The translations under genes and the position numbers were made by a program. The notes under the pieces are model-generated. The model did not search any database. It had not been told where the DNA came from and worked only from the letters and a program-made list of their open reading frames with translations. This document shows, in pieces, positions 55,244 through 63,836 of a stretch of DNA of 64,000 nt. Each line of letters begins with the position of its first letter. Positions within the stretch are counted from its first letter, which is position 1. The DNA comes from JAGTRP01 sp035255045 (GTDB taxonomy: Bacteria; Pseudomonadota; Gammaproteobacteria; Burkholderiales; Rhodocyclaceae): assembly GCA_035255045.1 (NCBI GenBank), contig DATFAA010000088.1, forward strand, positions 80,957-144,956, written 5' to 3'.

Positions 55244-57766
55244 ATGGGCAAAAAACTGATCATCGCCGAAAAACCGTCCGTCGCCGCCGATATCGCCAAG
55301 GCGCTGGGGGGCTTCACCAAGCACGACGACTACTACGAAAGCGAGCACCACGTGCTGTCGTCGGCCATCGGCCATCTGCTCGAACTGGCATGCCCCGAGG
55401 AATACGAGGTCAAGCGCGGCAAGTGGTCCTTCGCCCATCTGCCGGTGATTCCGCCGCGCTTCGCCCTCCAGCCCATAGAGAAGACCGAGTCCCGCCTCAA
55501 GCTCCTCACCAAGCTCATCAAGCGCAAGGACGTGGACGGCCTGGTGAACGCCTGCGACGCGGGCCGGGAAGGCGAGCTCATCTTCAATTACATCGCCCAG
55601 CACGCCAAGGCCGGCAAGCCGGTCCAGCGCCTGTGGCTGCAGTCCATGACTCCCCAGGCCATCCGGGACGGCTTCGCCCATCTGCGGGCCGGCGACGAAA
55701 TGGTGGGACTGGGGGATGCCGCCGTCTGCCGTTCCGAGTCCGACTGGCTGGTCGGCATCAATGGCACCCGGGCCATGACCGCCTTCAATTCCAAGACTGG
55801 CGGCTTCCACCTGACCACCGTCGGCCGCGTCCAGACGCCGACCCTGGCCATCGTGGTCGAGCGGGAAAAGAAGATCCGCGACTTCAAGTCCCGCCCCTAC
55901 TGGGAAGTGGAAGCGACCTTCGCTTGCAAGGCCGGCGAATACGCCGGCAAGTGGTTCGACGAGGGCTTCAAGGGCAAGGCCGAGGACGAGCACGCCCGGG
56001 CCGATCGCTTGTGGGAAGAAGCCAAGGCCGCCGCCATCCGGGCCGCCACCCTGGGCCAGCCCGGCGAAGTGAGCGAGGAGGCCAAGCCGGAAACCCGCCT
56101 GTCGCCCCTGCTCTTCGACCTCACCAGCCTGCAGCGCGAAGCCAACGCCCGCTTCGGCTTCTCGGCCAAGACCACCCTCTCCATCGCCCAGGCCCTGTAC
56201 GAAAAGCACAAGGTCCTGACCTATCCCCGGACCGACTCCCGCTGCCTGCCGGAGGACTACCTGGCCACGGTCAAGCAGACCCTCTCCATGTTCACCGGCG
56301 AGGGCCTCGGCAAGGGCCATGACGAAGCGTTGATCGGCCGCTACCACACCTTCGCCCACCAGATCCTGTCCCGGAACTGGGTGGTGCCGAACAAGCGCAT
56401 CTTCAACAACGCCAAGATTTCCGACCACTTCGCCATCATCCCCACCACCCAGGCTCCCAAGAACCTGAACGAGGTGGAGCAGAAGCTCTACGACTTCGTG
56501 GTCCGGCGCTTCCTGTCGGTCTTCTATCCGGCCGCCGAATACCTGGTCACCACCCGCATCACCCGGGTCGCCGGCCATCCCTTCAAGACCGAGGGCAAGG
56601 TCCTGGTCGCCCCCGGCTGGCTTGCCGTCTATGGCAAGGAATCCCAGCAGGACGGCGAGGGCAACCTGCCGCCGGTGGAGCCCAAGGAAGTCGTCCGCAC
56701 CGAGGACGTGGTGCTGAAGGCCAACGAGACCAAGCCGCCCCCGCGCTATTCGGAAGCGACCCTGCTGTCCGCCATGGAAGGCGCCGGCAAGATGGTGGAC
56801 GACGAGGAACTGCGGGCCGCCATGGCCGGCCGCGGCCTCGGCACCCCGGCCACCCGCGCCCAGATCATCGAGAACCTGATCAGCGAGCAGTACATGCTGC
56901 GGGAAGGCCGGGAGCTCATCCCCACCGCCAAGGCCTTCTCTCTTCTCACGCTCCTCAACGGCCTCGGCGTCACCGAACTCACTGCCCCGGAGCTGACCGG
57001 CGAGTGGGAATGGAAGCTGGGCCGCATCGAGAAGGGCGAGATGTCCCGCGAAGCCTTCATGCGGGAAATCGCCGAGATGACCAAGCACATCGTCGACCGG
57101 GCCAAGACCTACGACAGCGACACCATCCCCGGCGACTTCGGCATCCTCTCCACTCCCTGCCCCAAGTGCGGTGGTCTCATCCGGGAAACCTACAAGAAAT
57201 TCCAGTGCAGCGACTGCGAGTATTCCCTGTGGAAGATCGTGGCCGGCCGCCAGTTCGAGCCCGAGGAGATCGAAACCCTCCTCACGGAGAAGAAGGTCGG
57301 GCCCCTCACCGGCTTCCGCAACAAGATGGGCCGCAGCTTCGCCGCCGCCATCCGGCTCAACGACAACATGGAGCCGGAATTCGATTTCGGCCAGGACCGG
57401 GCCAGCGAGGAAGGCGACGGCGAGCCCGTGGATTTCTCAGGCCAGGAAAGCCTGGGCAAGTGCCCGAAGTGCGGCAGCAACGTCTATGAGCACGGCAGTT
57501 CCTACGTCTGCGAGAAGTCGGTAGGCAGCGGCAAGAGCTGCGACTTCCGCTCCGGCAAGATCATCCTGCAGCAGCCGGTGGAGCGGGAGCAGATGCAGAA
57601 GCTCCTCGCCAACGGCAAGACCGACCTCTTGAAGGAATTCGTCTCCGCCCGTACCCGCCGCAAGTTCTCCGCCTTCCTGGTGGTCAAGGACGGCAAGGTC
57701 GGATTCGAGTTCGAGCAAAAGGCGCCGAAGAAGCCGGCGGCCGCCAAGAAGAAGGTCGAGGCTTGA
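55244..57766 (+). CDS. topB: DNA topoisomerase III TopB
   Basis: Type IA topoisomerase of 840 residues. TOPRIM domain opens with KKLIIAEKPSVAADIAKALG and has NACDAGREGELIF. The catalytic Tyr is in VLTYPRTDSRCLPED. Two or three C-terminal zinc elements: CPKCGGLIRETYKKFQCSDC and CPKCGSNVYEHGSSYVC, ending in a Lys-rich tail (APKKPAAAKKKVEA). It resolves recombination and replication intermediates. The stop is 11 bp before a parS site. Confidence 0.97.
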   Translation: MGKKLIIAEKPSVAADIAKALGGFTKHDDYYESEHHVLSSAIGHLLELACPEEYEVKRGKWSFAHLPVIPPRFALQPIEKTESRLKLLTKLIKRKDVDGLVNACDAGREGELIFNYIAQHAKAGKPVQRLWLQSMTPQAIRDGFAHLRAGDEMVGLGDAAVCRSESDWLVGINGTRAMTAFNSKTGGFHLTTVGRVQTPTLAIVVEREKKIRDFKSRPYWEVEATFACKAGEYAGKWFDEGFKGKAEDEHARADRLWEEAKAAAIRAATLGQPGEVSEEAKPETRLSPLLFDLTSLQREANARFGFSAKTTLSIAQALYEKHKVLTYPRTDSRCLPEDYLATVKQTLSMFTGEGLGKGHDEALIGRYHTFAHQILSRNWVVPNKRIFNNAKISDHFAIIPTTQAPKNLNEVEQKLYDFVVRRFLSVFYPAAEYLVTTRITRVAGHPFKTEGKVLVAPGWLAVYGKESQQDGEGNLPPVEPKEVVRTEDVVLKANETKPPPRYSEATLLSAMEGAGKMVDDEELRAAMAGRGLGTPATRAQIIENLISEQYMLREGRELIPTAKAFSLLTLLNGLGVTELTAPELTGEWEWKLGRIEKGEMSREAFMREIAEMTKHIVDRAKTYDSDTIPGDFGILSTPCPKCGGLIRETYKKFQCSDCEYSLWKIVAGRQFEPEEIETLLTEKKVGPLTGFRNKMGRSFAAAIRLNDNMEPEFDFGQDRASEEGDGEPVDFSGQESLGKCPKCGSNVYEHGSSYVCEKSVGSGKSCDFRSGKIILQQPVEREQMQKLLANGKTDLLKEFVSARTRRKFSAFLVVKDGKVGFEFEQKAPKKPAAAKKKVEA

Positions 57767-57777
57767 CGCAGGCCCCA

Positions 57778-57795
57778 GGGTTCCACGTGGAACCC
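57778..57795. promoter_or_regulatory. parS-type ParB-binding site (3)
   Basis: GGGTTCCACGTGGAACCC, a perfect 18-bp palindrome with core GTTCCACGTGGAAC, identical to the parS form described for Pseudomonas. It fills almost the whole 28-bp gap between the convergent topB and oxyR genes, and its last base touches the oxyR stop codon. Confidence 0.8.
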
Positions 57796-58718
57796 TAGCG
57801 GACCGGCTTCGCCCCCGGCAGCTGGCACGACAGGATGGCGGCCCGCACCGCGTCGATGGCCTGGGGCCGGGGAAAAGTCACCCGCCACACCAGCCCCACG
57901 CGCCGCGCCGGCAGGCCCTTGGGACCCTCCTCGAAGGGCAGCACCCGGACCAGGGGCTCCCGCTCCACCAGGGGATCGGCCGCCGTGCTCGGCATCACGG
58001 CCACCCCGGCACCACTCGCCACCATGTAGCGGATAGTCTCCAGGGAGCTTCCCTCCAGGGAATTGGCCAGCCCCTCGGGGCTCGAGAGCCGCGGACAGGA
58101 CTCGATCACCTGGTCCCGGAAGCAGTTGCCCTGCCCTAGCAGCAACAGGTCCTGCCCCTCCAGTTCCTCCGGCCGGATGCCCGGCCGCCCGACCCAGGAG
58201 TGCTCCGCCGGCACCACCACCCGGAAGGGCTCGTCGTACACCGCCTGGGCCACCAGGCCCGGCTCGGCAAAGGGGAGGGCGATGACGATCACGTCCAGCT
58301 CCCCGGCCTTGAGGGCGGGGATGAGATTGCCGGTGAAATCCTCCTTGAGGAACAGGGGCATGGCCGACGCCTCGCGGTGCAGGGCGGGAATCAGCTGGGG
58401 CAGCAGATAGGGGGCGATGGTATAGATGACCCCCAGGCGCAGGGGTCCGGTCAGTGGGTCGCGGCCCTCGTCGGCGATCTCGTCCAGCTTCACCGCCTCC
58501 TCCAGGACCCGCCGGGCCTGGGCGACGATGCGCTCCCCCAGGGGGGTGATGCGCACGTCGGCGGCGTTGCGCTCGAAGAGGGCGGCGCCCAATTGCCCTT
58601 CCACCTTCTTGATGGCCACCGACAGGGTCGGCTGGCTGACGTGACAGCTTTCCGCCGCCCGGCCGAAGTGGCGCTCCCGGGCCAGGGCGACGATGTAGCG
58701 CATCTCGGTCAGGGTCAT
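57795..58718 (-). CDS. oxyR: OxyR, peroxide-sensing LysR-type regulator
   Basis: LysR-family activator of 307 residues from ATG 58718. HTH at about 1-60 (MRYIVALARERHFGRAAESC then VSQPTLSVAIKKVE). The effector domain has the two redox Cys nine residues apart in GNCFRDQVIESC, the spacing of C199 and C208 in E. coli OxyR. It would induce catalase and peroxiredoxin genes, none of which is near. Its start overlaps the rsuA stop. Confidence 0.93.
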   Translation of the reverse strand: MTLTEMRYIVALARERHFGRAAESCHVSQPTLSVAIKKVEGQLGAALFERNAADVRITPLGERIVAQARRVLEEAVKLDEIADEGRDPLTGPLRLGVIYTIAPYLLPQLIPALHREASAMPLFLKEDFTGNLIPALKAGELDVIVIALPFAEPGLVAQAVYDEPFRVVVPAEHSWVGRPGIRPEELEGQDLLLLGQGNCFRDQVIESCPRLSSPEGLANSLEGSSLETIRYMVASGAGVAVMPSTAADPLVEREPLVRVLPFEEGPKGLPARRVGLVWRVTFPRPQAIDAVRAAILSCQLPGAKPVR

Positions 58719-59422
58719 GGCGCGTAGCCCAGGGCTTCCAGGTCGGCCTTCTCCAGCCAGCGCCACTCGCCGGGCCTGAGGTCGGCGGGCAGGACCAGCT
58801 CGCCCAGGGCCACCCGGTGCAGGGCCTCCACCCGGTTGCCGGCGGCGGCCACCATACGCTTCACCTGGTGGTACTTGCCCTCGGTGATGGTCAGGCGCAG
58901 CAGGCAGTCCTCCACCACCTCGCACGCGGCGGCCCGCACCGGCTCAGGATCGTCGTGGAGCACCACCCCGGCCAGCAGGGCGTCGATCTGGGCCGCATCC
59001 ACCGGATGCTTGGTGGTAGCCAAATAGACCTTGGGGATCTTCTTCCTGGGGGACGACAGTACATGGTTGAGCTGGCCGTCGTCGGTGAGGATCAGGAGGC
59101 CCGTGGTGTCCTCGTCCAGACGGCCGATGGGCTGCACGCCGCGCTCGATCAGCGGCGGGGGCAGCAGGGAGAGGACGCTCGGATGGTGCACCGGGCGCCG
59201 GGAGCACTCGTAATTGGCCGGTTTGTTGAGCATCAGGGTGGCGAACTCCCGGTAGGGCCAGGCGATCTCATCTATGGTCAGAACTAGATCGTCGGTGGGG
59301 AGATCGGCGAAGGGGTCGTCGCAGACTTCCCCATTGACGGCCACCCGGCCGCCCCGGATCAGGGCACGGCACCCCTTGCGGGTGCCAAAACCCTGCCGTT
59401 GAAGGATTTTTTCAAGTTCCAT
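58715..59422 (-). CDS. rsuA: 16S rRNA pseudouridine synthase RsuA
   Basis: Modifies U516 of 16S rRNA. It has 235 residues with an N-terminal S4 RNA-binding domain (LEKILQRQGFGTRKGCRALI) and the catalytic motif GRLDEDTTGLLILTDDG with the catalytic Asp. KVYLATTKHP and KYHQVKRMVAAAGNRV follow. The RsuA/RluB/E/F family is hard to tell apart; length and the LNKPANYECSRR segment fit RsuA. oxyR follows in an ATGA overlap. Confidence 0.88.
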   Translation of the reverse strand: MELEKILQRQGFGTRKGCRALIRGGRVAVNGEVCDDPFADLPTDDLVLTIDEIAWPYREFATLMLNKPANYECSRRPVHHPSVLSLLPPPLIERGVQPIGRLDEDTTGLLILTDDGQLNHVLSSPRKKIPKVYLATTKHPVDAAQIDALLAGVVLHDDPEPVRAAACEVVEDCLLRLTITEGKYHQVKRMVAAAGNRVEALHRVALGELVLPADLRPGEWRWLEKADLEALGYAP

Positions 59423-59445
59423 GATGCCGATGCTACCATCCCCCT

Positions 59446-59916
59446 ATGAAGTTCGAACATCTCGTCCAGATCAACGATCCCGGCAATCCCCTCATTGAAT
59501 CCCTGACCCGCGAACAGCTCTGGCAAGGCCTCATGCACCGGGTCGAGGACCCCCTGCCCTTCCTGCCCGGCCTCGAATCCTGCACCATCCTCGAGCGCCG
59601 CGACACCGGCATCCGCCGGGAACTCGATTTCGGCGCCGCCCGCATCCAGGACCAGGTGACCTACGAGGAAGACCTGTGGGTGCGATTCGACATCCCGGCG
59701 GCCGAGAGCCACGCCGGCGGCAGCCTCACCATCACCATCGAGGAACCGGCCGCGGGTCACCTCTTCCTGCGTTTCGCCTACCAGACGACCCTGGCGGAAG
59801 CCAAGTTCTCCGAGGATGCCGGCTACGTCGAATACGTGAAGTCGGCCTACCACGAGTCCGACGTTGATACGGTGCGGATCATCCGCACCCTGGCGACCGG
59901 CGGCCGCCGCCACTAA
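59446..59916 (+). CDS. DUF1857 (SRPBCC superfamily) protein
   Basis: Protein of 156 residues matching the AtaL/DUF1857 family: KFEHLVQINDPGNPLIESLTREQLWQGL at start is typical, with LWVRFDIP and a final YVEYVKSAYHESDVDTVRIIR. The fold is an SRPBCC ligand-binding cavity; the ligand is unknown. It is divergent from rsuA by 23 bp and overlaps by 4 bp the convergent EamA gene. Confidence 0.85.
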   Translation: MKFEHLVQINDPGNPLIESLTREQLWQGLMHRVEDPLPFLPGLESCTILERRDTGIRRELDFGAARIQDQVTYEEDLWVRFDIPAAESHAGGSLTITIEEPAAGHLFLRFAYQTTLAEAKFSEDAGYVEYVKSAYHESDVDTVRIIRTLATGGRRH

Positions 59917-60803
59917 CCCGGCCGGTTGGCCACCCAGATGCCCCCGGCTACCAAGCCGAGGGCCAGCCATACCGCCGGGGTCAGGGCCTCGCCCAGCAGC
60001 ACCCCCGCCGCCAGCACCCCGAACACCGGAGTGAAGAAGGAAAAGGACGACAGCCGGGTGGCCGGGTAATGGCGCACCAGCCAGAACCAGACCAGGTAGC
60101 TCACCGTCGCCACCGCCACCACCTGGAAGGCCACCGCCAGAACCACCGGCGTCGACAGAGCGATCACCCCGGGCTCGTCGAGGCCCCAGGAAAAGACCGG
60201 CAGCAGCAGGGCCGAGCCGCCCAGCTGGTAGAGGAGGGTCTTCTCCGGCGCCGCCGTCGCCAGCCGGGAAGCCTTGATGGACAGGGTCGTGGCCGCCCAC
60301 AGGACGGCCGCCCCGACGAACATGAGGTCGCCGATCCAGGCACGGGCCTGGGGCCGCAGCAGGTTTTCCCCGAACAGGGCCAGGATGCCGCCGAAGGCCA
60401 GGGCCATCCCCAGCCACTGGCGCCGCCTCATGTGTTCCAGGCGCAGCACCTGGACGGCCCCCAGGGCGACGAAGAATGGCGCCGTGTAGAGGAAGATGAC
60501 GCCCCGGGAGGCGGTGGTGAAGGTGAGGCCCCAGTAGATGAGGCCGAATTCCACGCCGAAGAGGAGGCCCACCAGGGCACCGGCCGCCAGGGTCCCGTCC
60601 CGGCGGAACAGGGGCACACGGCGCCAGGCGGCCCACAGGCCCACCAGCACCGTCGCCCCCACCGAGCGCAGGCTGGACTGGAAGAGGGGCGAGAGGCCGG
60701 TGTTGGCCACCTTGATGGCCACCTGCTGGACGCCCCAGATGGCGCATAGGACCACCATCAGGCCGATGGCCAGGCGGTCCAGCTGGGTCTTGCTGCCGTT
60801 CAC
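59913..60803 (-). CDS. EamA/DMT family transporter
   Basis: Ten-helix drug/metabolite transporter of 296 residues made of two five-helix repeats, each with the EamA pattern (WGVQQVAIKVANTGLSP at the start, YLVWFWLVRHYPATRLSSFS and FTPVFGVLAAGVLLGEALTP at the second). Likely an exporter of a metabolite or amino acid; substrate unknown. It ends 11 bp before the ABC-F gene. Confidence 0.88.
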   Translation of the reverse strand: MNGSKTQLDRLAIGLMVVLCAIWGVQQVAIKVANTGLSPLFQSSLRSVGATVLVGLWAAWRRVPLFRRDGTLAAGALVGLLFGVEFGLIYWGLTFTTASRGVIFLYTAPFFVALGAVQVLRLEHMRRRQWLGMALAFGGILALFGENLLRPQARAWIGDLMFVGAAVLWAATTLSIKASRLATAAPEKTLLYQLGGSALLLPVFSWGLDEPGVIALSTPVVLAVAFQVVAVATVSYLVWFWLVRHYPATRLSSFSFFTPVFGVLAAGVLLGEALTPAVWLALGLVAGGIWVANRPG

Positions 60804-60814
60804 GCCGGGCCGGT

Positions 60815-62437
60815 TCAGCCCAGGCCCTGGCTGGCCAGGTAATCTTCGTAGCCGCCCAGGTAATCCACGATGGTGCCGTTGCCCTTGACCTCGAAGACCC
60901 GGGTGGCCAGGGAGGAGACGAACTCCCGGTCATGGGAGACGAAGACCAGGGTGCCGGGGAATTTCTCGAGGCCGCTGTTGAGGGACTCGATGGATTCCAT
61001 GTCCAGGTGGTTGGTGGGCTCGTCCATGATGAGGACGTTGGCCCGCTGCAGCATCAGCTTGCCGAACAGCATGCGGCCCTGCTCGCCACCGGAGATCACC
61101 TTCACCGGCTTCTTGACGTCGTCGCCGGAGAAGAGCAGCCGGCCCAGGGTGCCGCGGATGAGGGTTTCGACGTCGCCACCGTCCCCGGCCGAATCCCGGG
61201 CGTCCTGGGCGATCCAGTCGGTAAGGCTGATGTCGGACTGGAAAAGGGCGCTGTGATCCTGGGCATAGTAGCCGGGCTTGGCCTTCTCCGCCCACTTGAG
61301 GCTGCCGAACTGGGGCTGCAGTTCGCCCACGAGGAGCTTGAGGAGGGTGGTCTTGCCGACGCCGTTCTCGCCGATGACGGCGATGCGCTCGCCGGCGTTG
61401 ATGGTGAAGGTCAGGTTGTTGAAGATCTTGCGCCCGGACCCGTCGTAGGCGAAGGACAGATTCTCCACCTCCACCGCCTGGCGGTGCAGCTTCTCCTTGT
61501 CGTCGTACTCGAAGCGGATCCACGGGTACTGGCGGGAAGACGGTTTGACGTCCTCGGGCTTCAGCTTGTCGATGAGCTTCAGGCGGCTGGTGGCCTGCTT
61601 GGCCTTGGAGGCATTGGCGGAGAAGCGGCGGACGAAGGTCTGCAGCTCGGCGATCCGCTCCTTGGCCTTGGCGTTGGCCTGGGACTGGCGCTCCCGGGCC
61701 TGGGTCGAGGCCTCCATGAAGTCGTCGTAGTTGCCCGGGTAGATGGTGATCTTGCCGTAATCGAGGTCGGCCATGTGGGTGCAGACCTGGTTCAGGAAGT
61801 GGCGGTCGTGGGAAATGATTACCATGGTCGATTCCCGGCCGTTGAGCACATCCTCGAGCCAGCGGATGGTGTTGATGTCCAGGTTGTTGGTCGGCTCGTC
61901 CAGGAGGAGGATGTCCGGGTTCGCGAACAGGGCCTGGCAGAGCAGCACCCGCAGCTTCCAGCCCGGGGCCACCTCGCGCATGGGGCCGTTGTGCTGTTCG
62001 GTGGGGATGCCCACGCCGAGGAGCAGTTCGCCGGCCCGGGATTCGGCCGTGTAGCCGTCGTACTCGGCGAAGTGGGACTCCAGCTCGGCGGCACGCATGT
62101 AGTCGTCCTCGCTGGCCTCCGGGTTGGCGTAGATGGCGTCCCGCTCCTGCATGCAGGCCCACATTTCCTCGTGGCCCATCATCACCACGTCGAGGACGCG
62201 CATGTCCTCGTAGGCGAACTGGTCCTGCCTGAGGTAGGCCATGCGCTCGTGCTTCTCCTTGGAGACGTTGCCGGCGGAAGGTTCCAGGGCGCCACAGAGG
62301 ATTTTCATGAACGTGGACTTGCCGGCGCCGTTGGCGCCGATGAGGCCGTAGCGGTAGCCCTCGCCGAATTTGACGTTGACATTCTCGAACAGGGGCTTGG
62401 CCCCGAACTGCATGGTGATGTTGGCTGCAACTAGCAC
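60815..62437 (-). CDS. ybiT: ABC-F family ATPase, YbiT-like
   Basis: Second ribosome-associated ABC-F protein of the window, 540 residues from GTG 62437 (MLVAANITMQFGAKPLFENV), the position at which E. coli YbiT begins; an open frame continues upstream. Walker A GANGAGKST and GENGVGKTT, Walker B LLLDEPTNNLD and LIMDEPTNHLD, second signature ISGGEQGRMLFGKL. The first signature is modified (EVAPGWKLRVLLCQAL). The P-site linker with SRLKLIDKLKPED lies between. Confidence 0.93.
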   Translation of the reverse strand: MLVAANITMQFGAKPLFENVNVKFGEGYRYGLIGANGAGKSTFMKILCGALEPSAGNVSKEKHERMAYLRQDQFAYEDMRVLDVVMMGHEEMWACMQERDAIYANPEASEDDYMRAAELESHFAEYDGYTAESRAGELLLGVGIPTEQHNGPMREVAPGWKLRVLLCQALFANPDILLLDEPTNNLDINTIRWLEDVLNGRESTMVIISHDRHFLNQVCTHMADLDYGKITIYPGNYDDFMEASTQARERQSQANAKAKERIAELQTFVRRFSANASKAKQATSRLKLIDKLKPEDVKPSSRQYPWIRFEYDDKEKLHRQAVEVENLSFAYDGSGRKIFNNLTFTINAGERIAVIGENGVGKTTLLKLLVGELQPQFGSLKWAEKAKPGYYAQDHSALFQSDISLTDWIAQDARDSAGDGGDVETLIRGTLGRLLFSGDDVKKPVKVISGGEQGRMLFGKLMLQRANVLIMDEPTNHLDMESIESLNSGLEKFPGTLVFVSHDREFVSSLATRVFEVKGNGTIVDYLGGYEDYLASQGLG

Positions 62438-62561
62438 GGTATCGATCCGAAAGAACTGCCGGGCGAAAACCGGCAAAGAGTCGAATTGTACCTTTTTTCA
62501 AGGACATGCCGGGCGTTTCCGGAGGCGATAAAGGGTAGAATGCCGGCCTCGGAAGAATCCC
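62438..62561. promoter_or_regulatory. divergent intergenic region ybiT / methyltransferase
   Basis: 124 bp. The plus strand has a TAGAAT hexamer (62536-62541) 21 bp before the methyltransferase start but no good -35. The minus strand has TACAAT (62491-62486), also without a -35 at 17 bp. A short GCCGG/CCGGC hairpin (62458-62475) lies near the ybiT start. Nothing else is recognisable. Confidence 0.3.
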
Positions 62562-63785
62562 ATGAGCCATCCCTTCGATATCGCCCGCCTCGGGCAGGTT
62601 TTCACGCCGCCTGCCATCGTCGAGGCCATGCTCGCCCTGCGCCGCAACACCGGCCGCGTGCTGGAGCCGTCGGCCGGCGACGGCGCCTTCTCGGGGCGGC
62701 TGCCGGGCTGCGTCGCCGTCGAGGCCGACCCCCGCCACGCGCCCCCCGGCGCCCTGGTCATGGATTTCTTCGCCTACCCGGAAAGCGAGCGCTTCGCCAC
62801 CATCATCGGCAACCCGCCCTACGTCCGCTGCCAGGACATCCGGCCCCAGACCGGCAACCTGCTGAAATCCGACCTCTTCGACGGGCGCTCCAACCTCTAC
62901 CTCTTCTTCATCGAGAAGGCCATCCGCCACCTGGAGCCGGGGGGCGAGCTCATCTTCATTACCCCCCGGGACTTCCTCAAGGCCACCTCCGCCGTCCGCC
63001 TCAACCGCTGGCTCTACCAGCAGGGCACCATCACCGACGCCATCGAGCTGGGGGATTCCCGCATCTTCGACGGCGCCGTGCCCAACTGCCTGATCTGGCG
63101 CTTCCAGCGCGGCGACTACACCCGCCGCACCCGCCATGCCGAGTTGGGCAACGCCAGCGACCTGGCTGACAGCCTGGCCGCTCCTCCATGGCAGGAGCGC
63201 CATTTCATGGAAGTGGGCGGTCACCTGCTGTTCACCCGGGCGGCCTATCCCCTGCATGTGAGCGACCTCTTCTCGGTGAAGGTGGGGGCCGTCTCCGGGG
63301 CCGACGACCTCTACGGCGCCCTCGGCATCGCCAACCGGGATTTCGTCTGCTCCCAGACGGCCACCACCGGCCGCACCCGTCCCATGCTGTGGCAGGCGCC
63401 GGGCAGCGCCGAGCCCCACCCCGCCCTGCTGCCCCACAAGGAACGCCTGATCGGGCGCCGCATCCGCCCCTTCAACGAGGGCAACTGGTGGCAATGGGGC
63501 CGGGCCTGCCCGGAAACCGACGCCCCCCGCCTCTACGTGAACCAGAAGACCCGCCGGGGCTCGCCCTTCTTCCTCCACCCCTGCCCCTACTTCGACGGCT
63601 CCATCCTCGCCCTCTTCCCCCTGCTCGCCGGCGCCGACCTGGAGGCCCTGTGCGCCGCCATGAACGCGGTGGACTGGGCGGAACTAGGCTTCGTCTGCGA
63701 CGGTCGATTCATTTTTTCCCAGCGCAGCCTGCAGCACGCCCCCCTGCCCGATTCCTTCCACGTCTTTTTGCCCTCTCCGGTGTAA
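62562..63785 (+). CDS. solitary N6-adenine DNA methyltransferase (Eco57I/TaqI type)
   Basis: Protein of 407 residues with a SAM-binding motif LEPSAGDGAFSGRL (residues 34-47) followed by the adenine-methyltransferase catalytic motif NPPY (84-87, IIGNPPYVRC), in the gamma-class order. EPGGELIFITPRDFLKA and a target-recognition-like C-terminal half follow. No restriction endonuclease, specificity subunit or helicase is adjacent, so it looks like an orphan enzyme, either regulatory DNA methyltransferase or a structure-specific relative. Target unknown. gshA begins 51 bp later. Confidence 0.82.
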   Translation: MSHPFDIARLGQVFTPPAIVEAMLALRRNTGRVLEPSAGDGAFSGRLPGCVAVEADPRHAPPGALVMDFFAYPESERFATIIGNPPYVRCQDIRPQTGNLLKSDLFDGRSNLYLFFIEKAIRHLEPGGELIFITPRDFLKATSAVRLNRWLYQQGTITDAIELGDSRIFDGAVPNCLIWRFQRGDYTRRTRHAELGNASDLADSLAAPPWQERHFMEVGGHLLFTRAAYPLHVSDLFSVKVGAVSGADDLYGALGIANRDFVCSQTATTGRTRPMLWQAPGSAEPHPALLPHKERLIGRRIRPFNEGNWWQWGRACPETDAPRLYVNQKTRRGSPFFLHPCPYFDGSILALFPLLAGADLEALCAAMNAVDWAELGFVCDGRFIFSQRSLQHAPLPDSFHVFLPSPV

Positions 63786-63836
63786 CATTGGCCGCCACAA
63801 TAAGCCCAGAACAAGACGACGCCGGAGAAACCCCCA

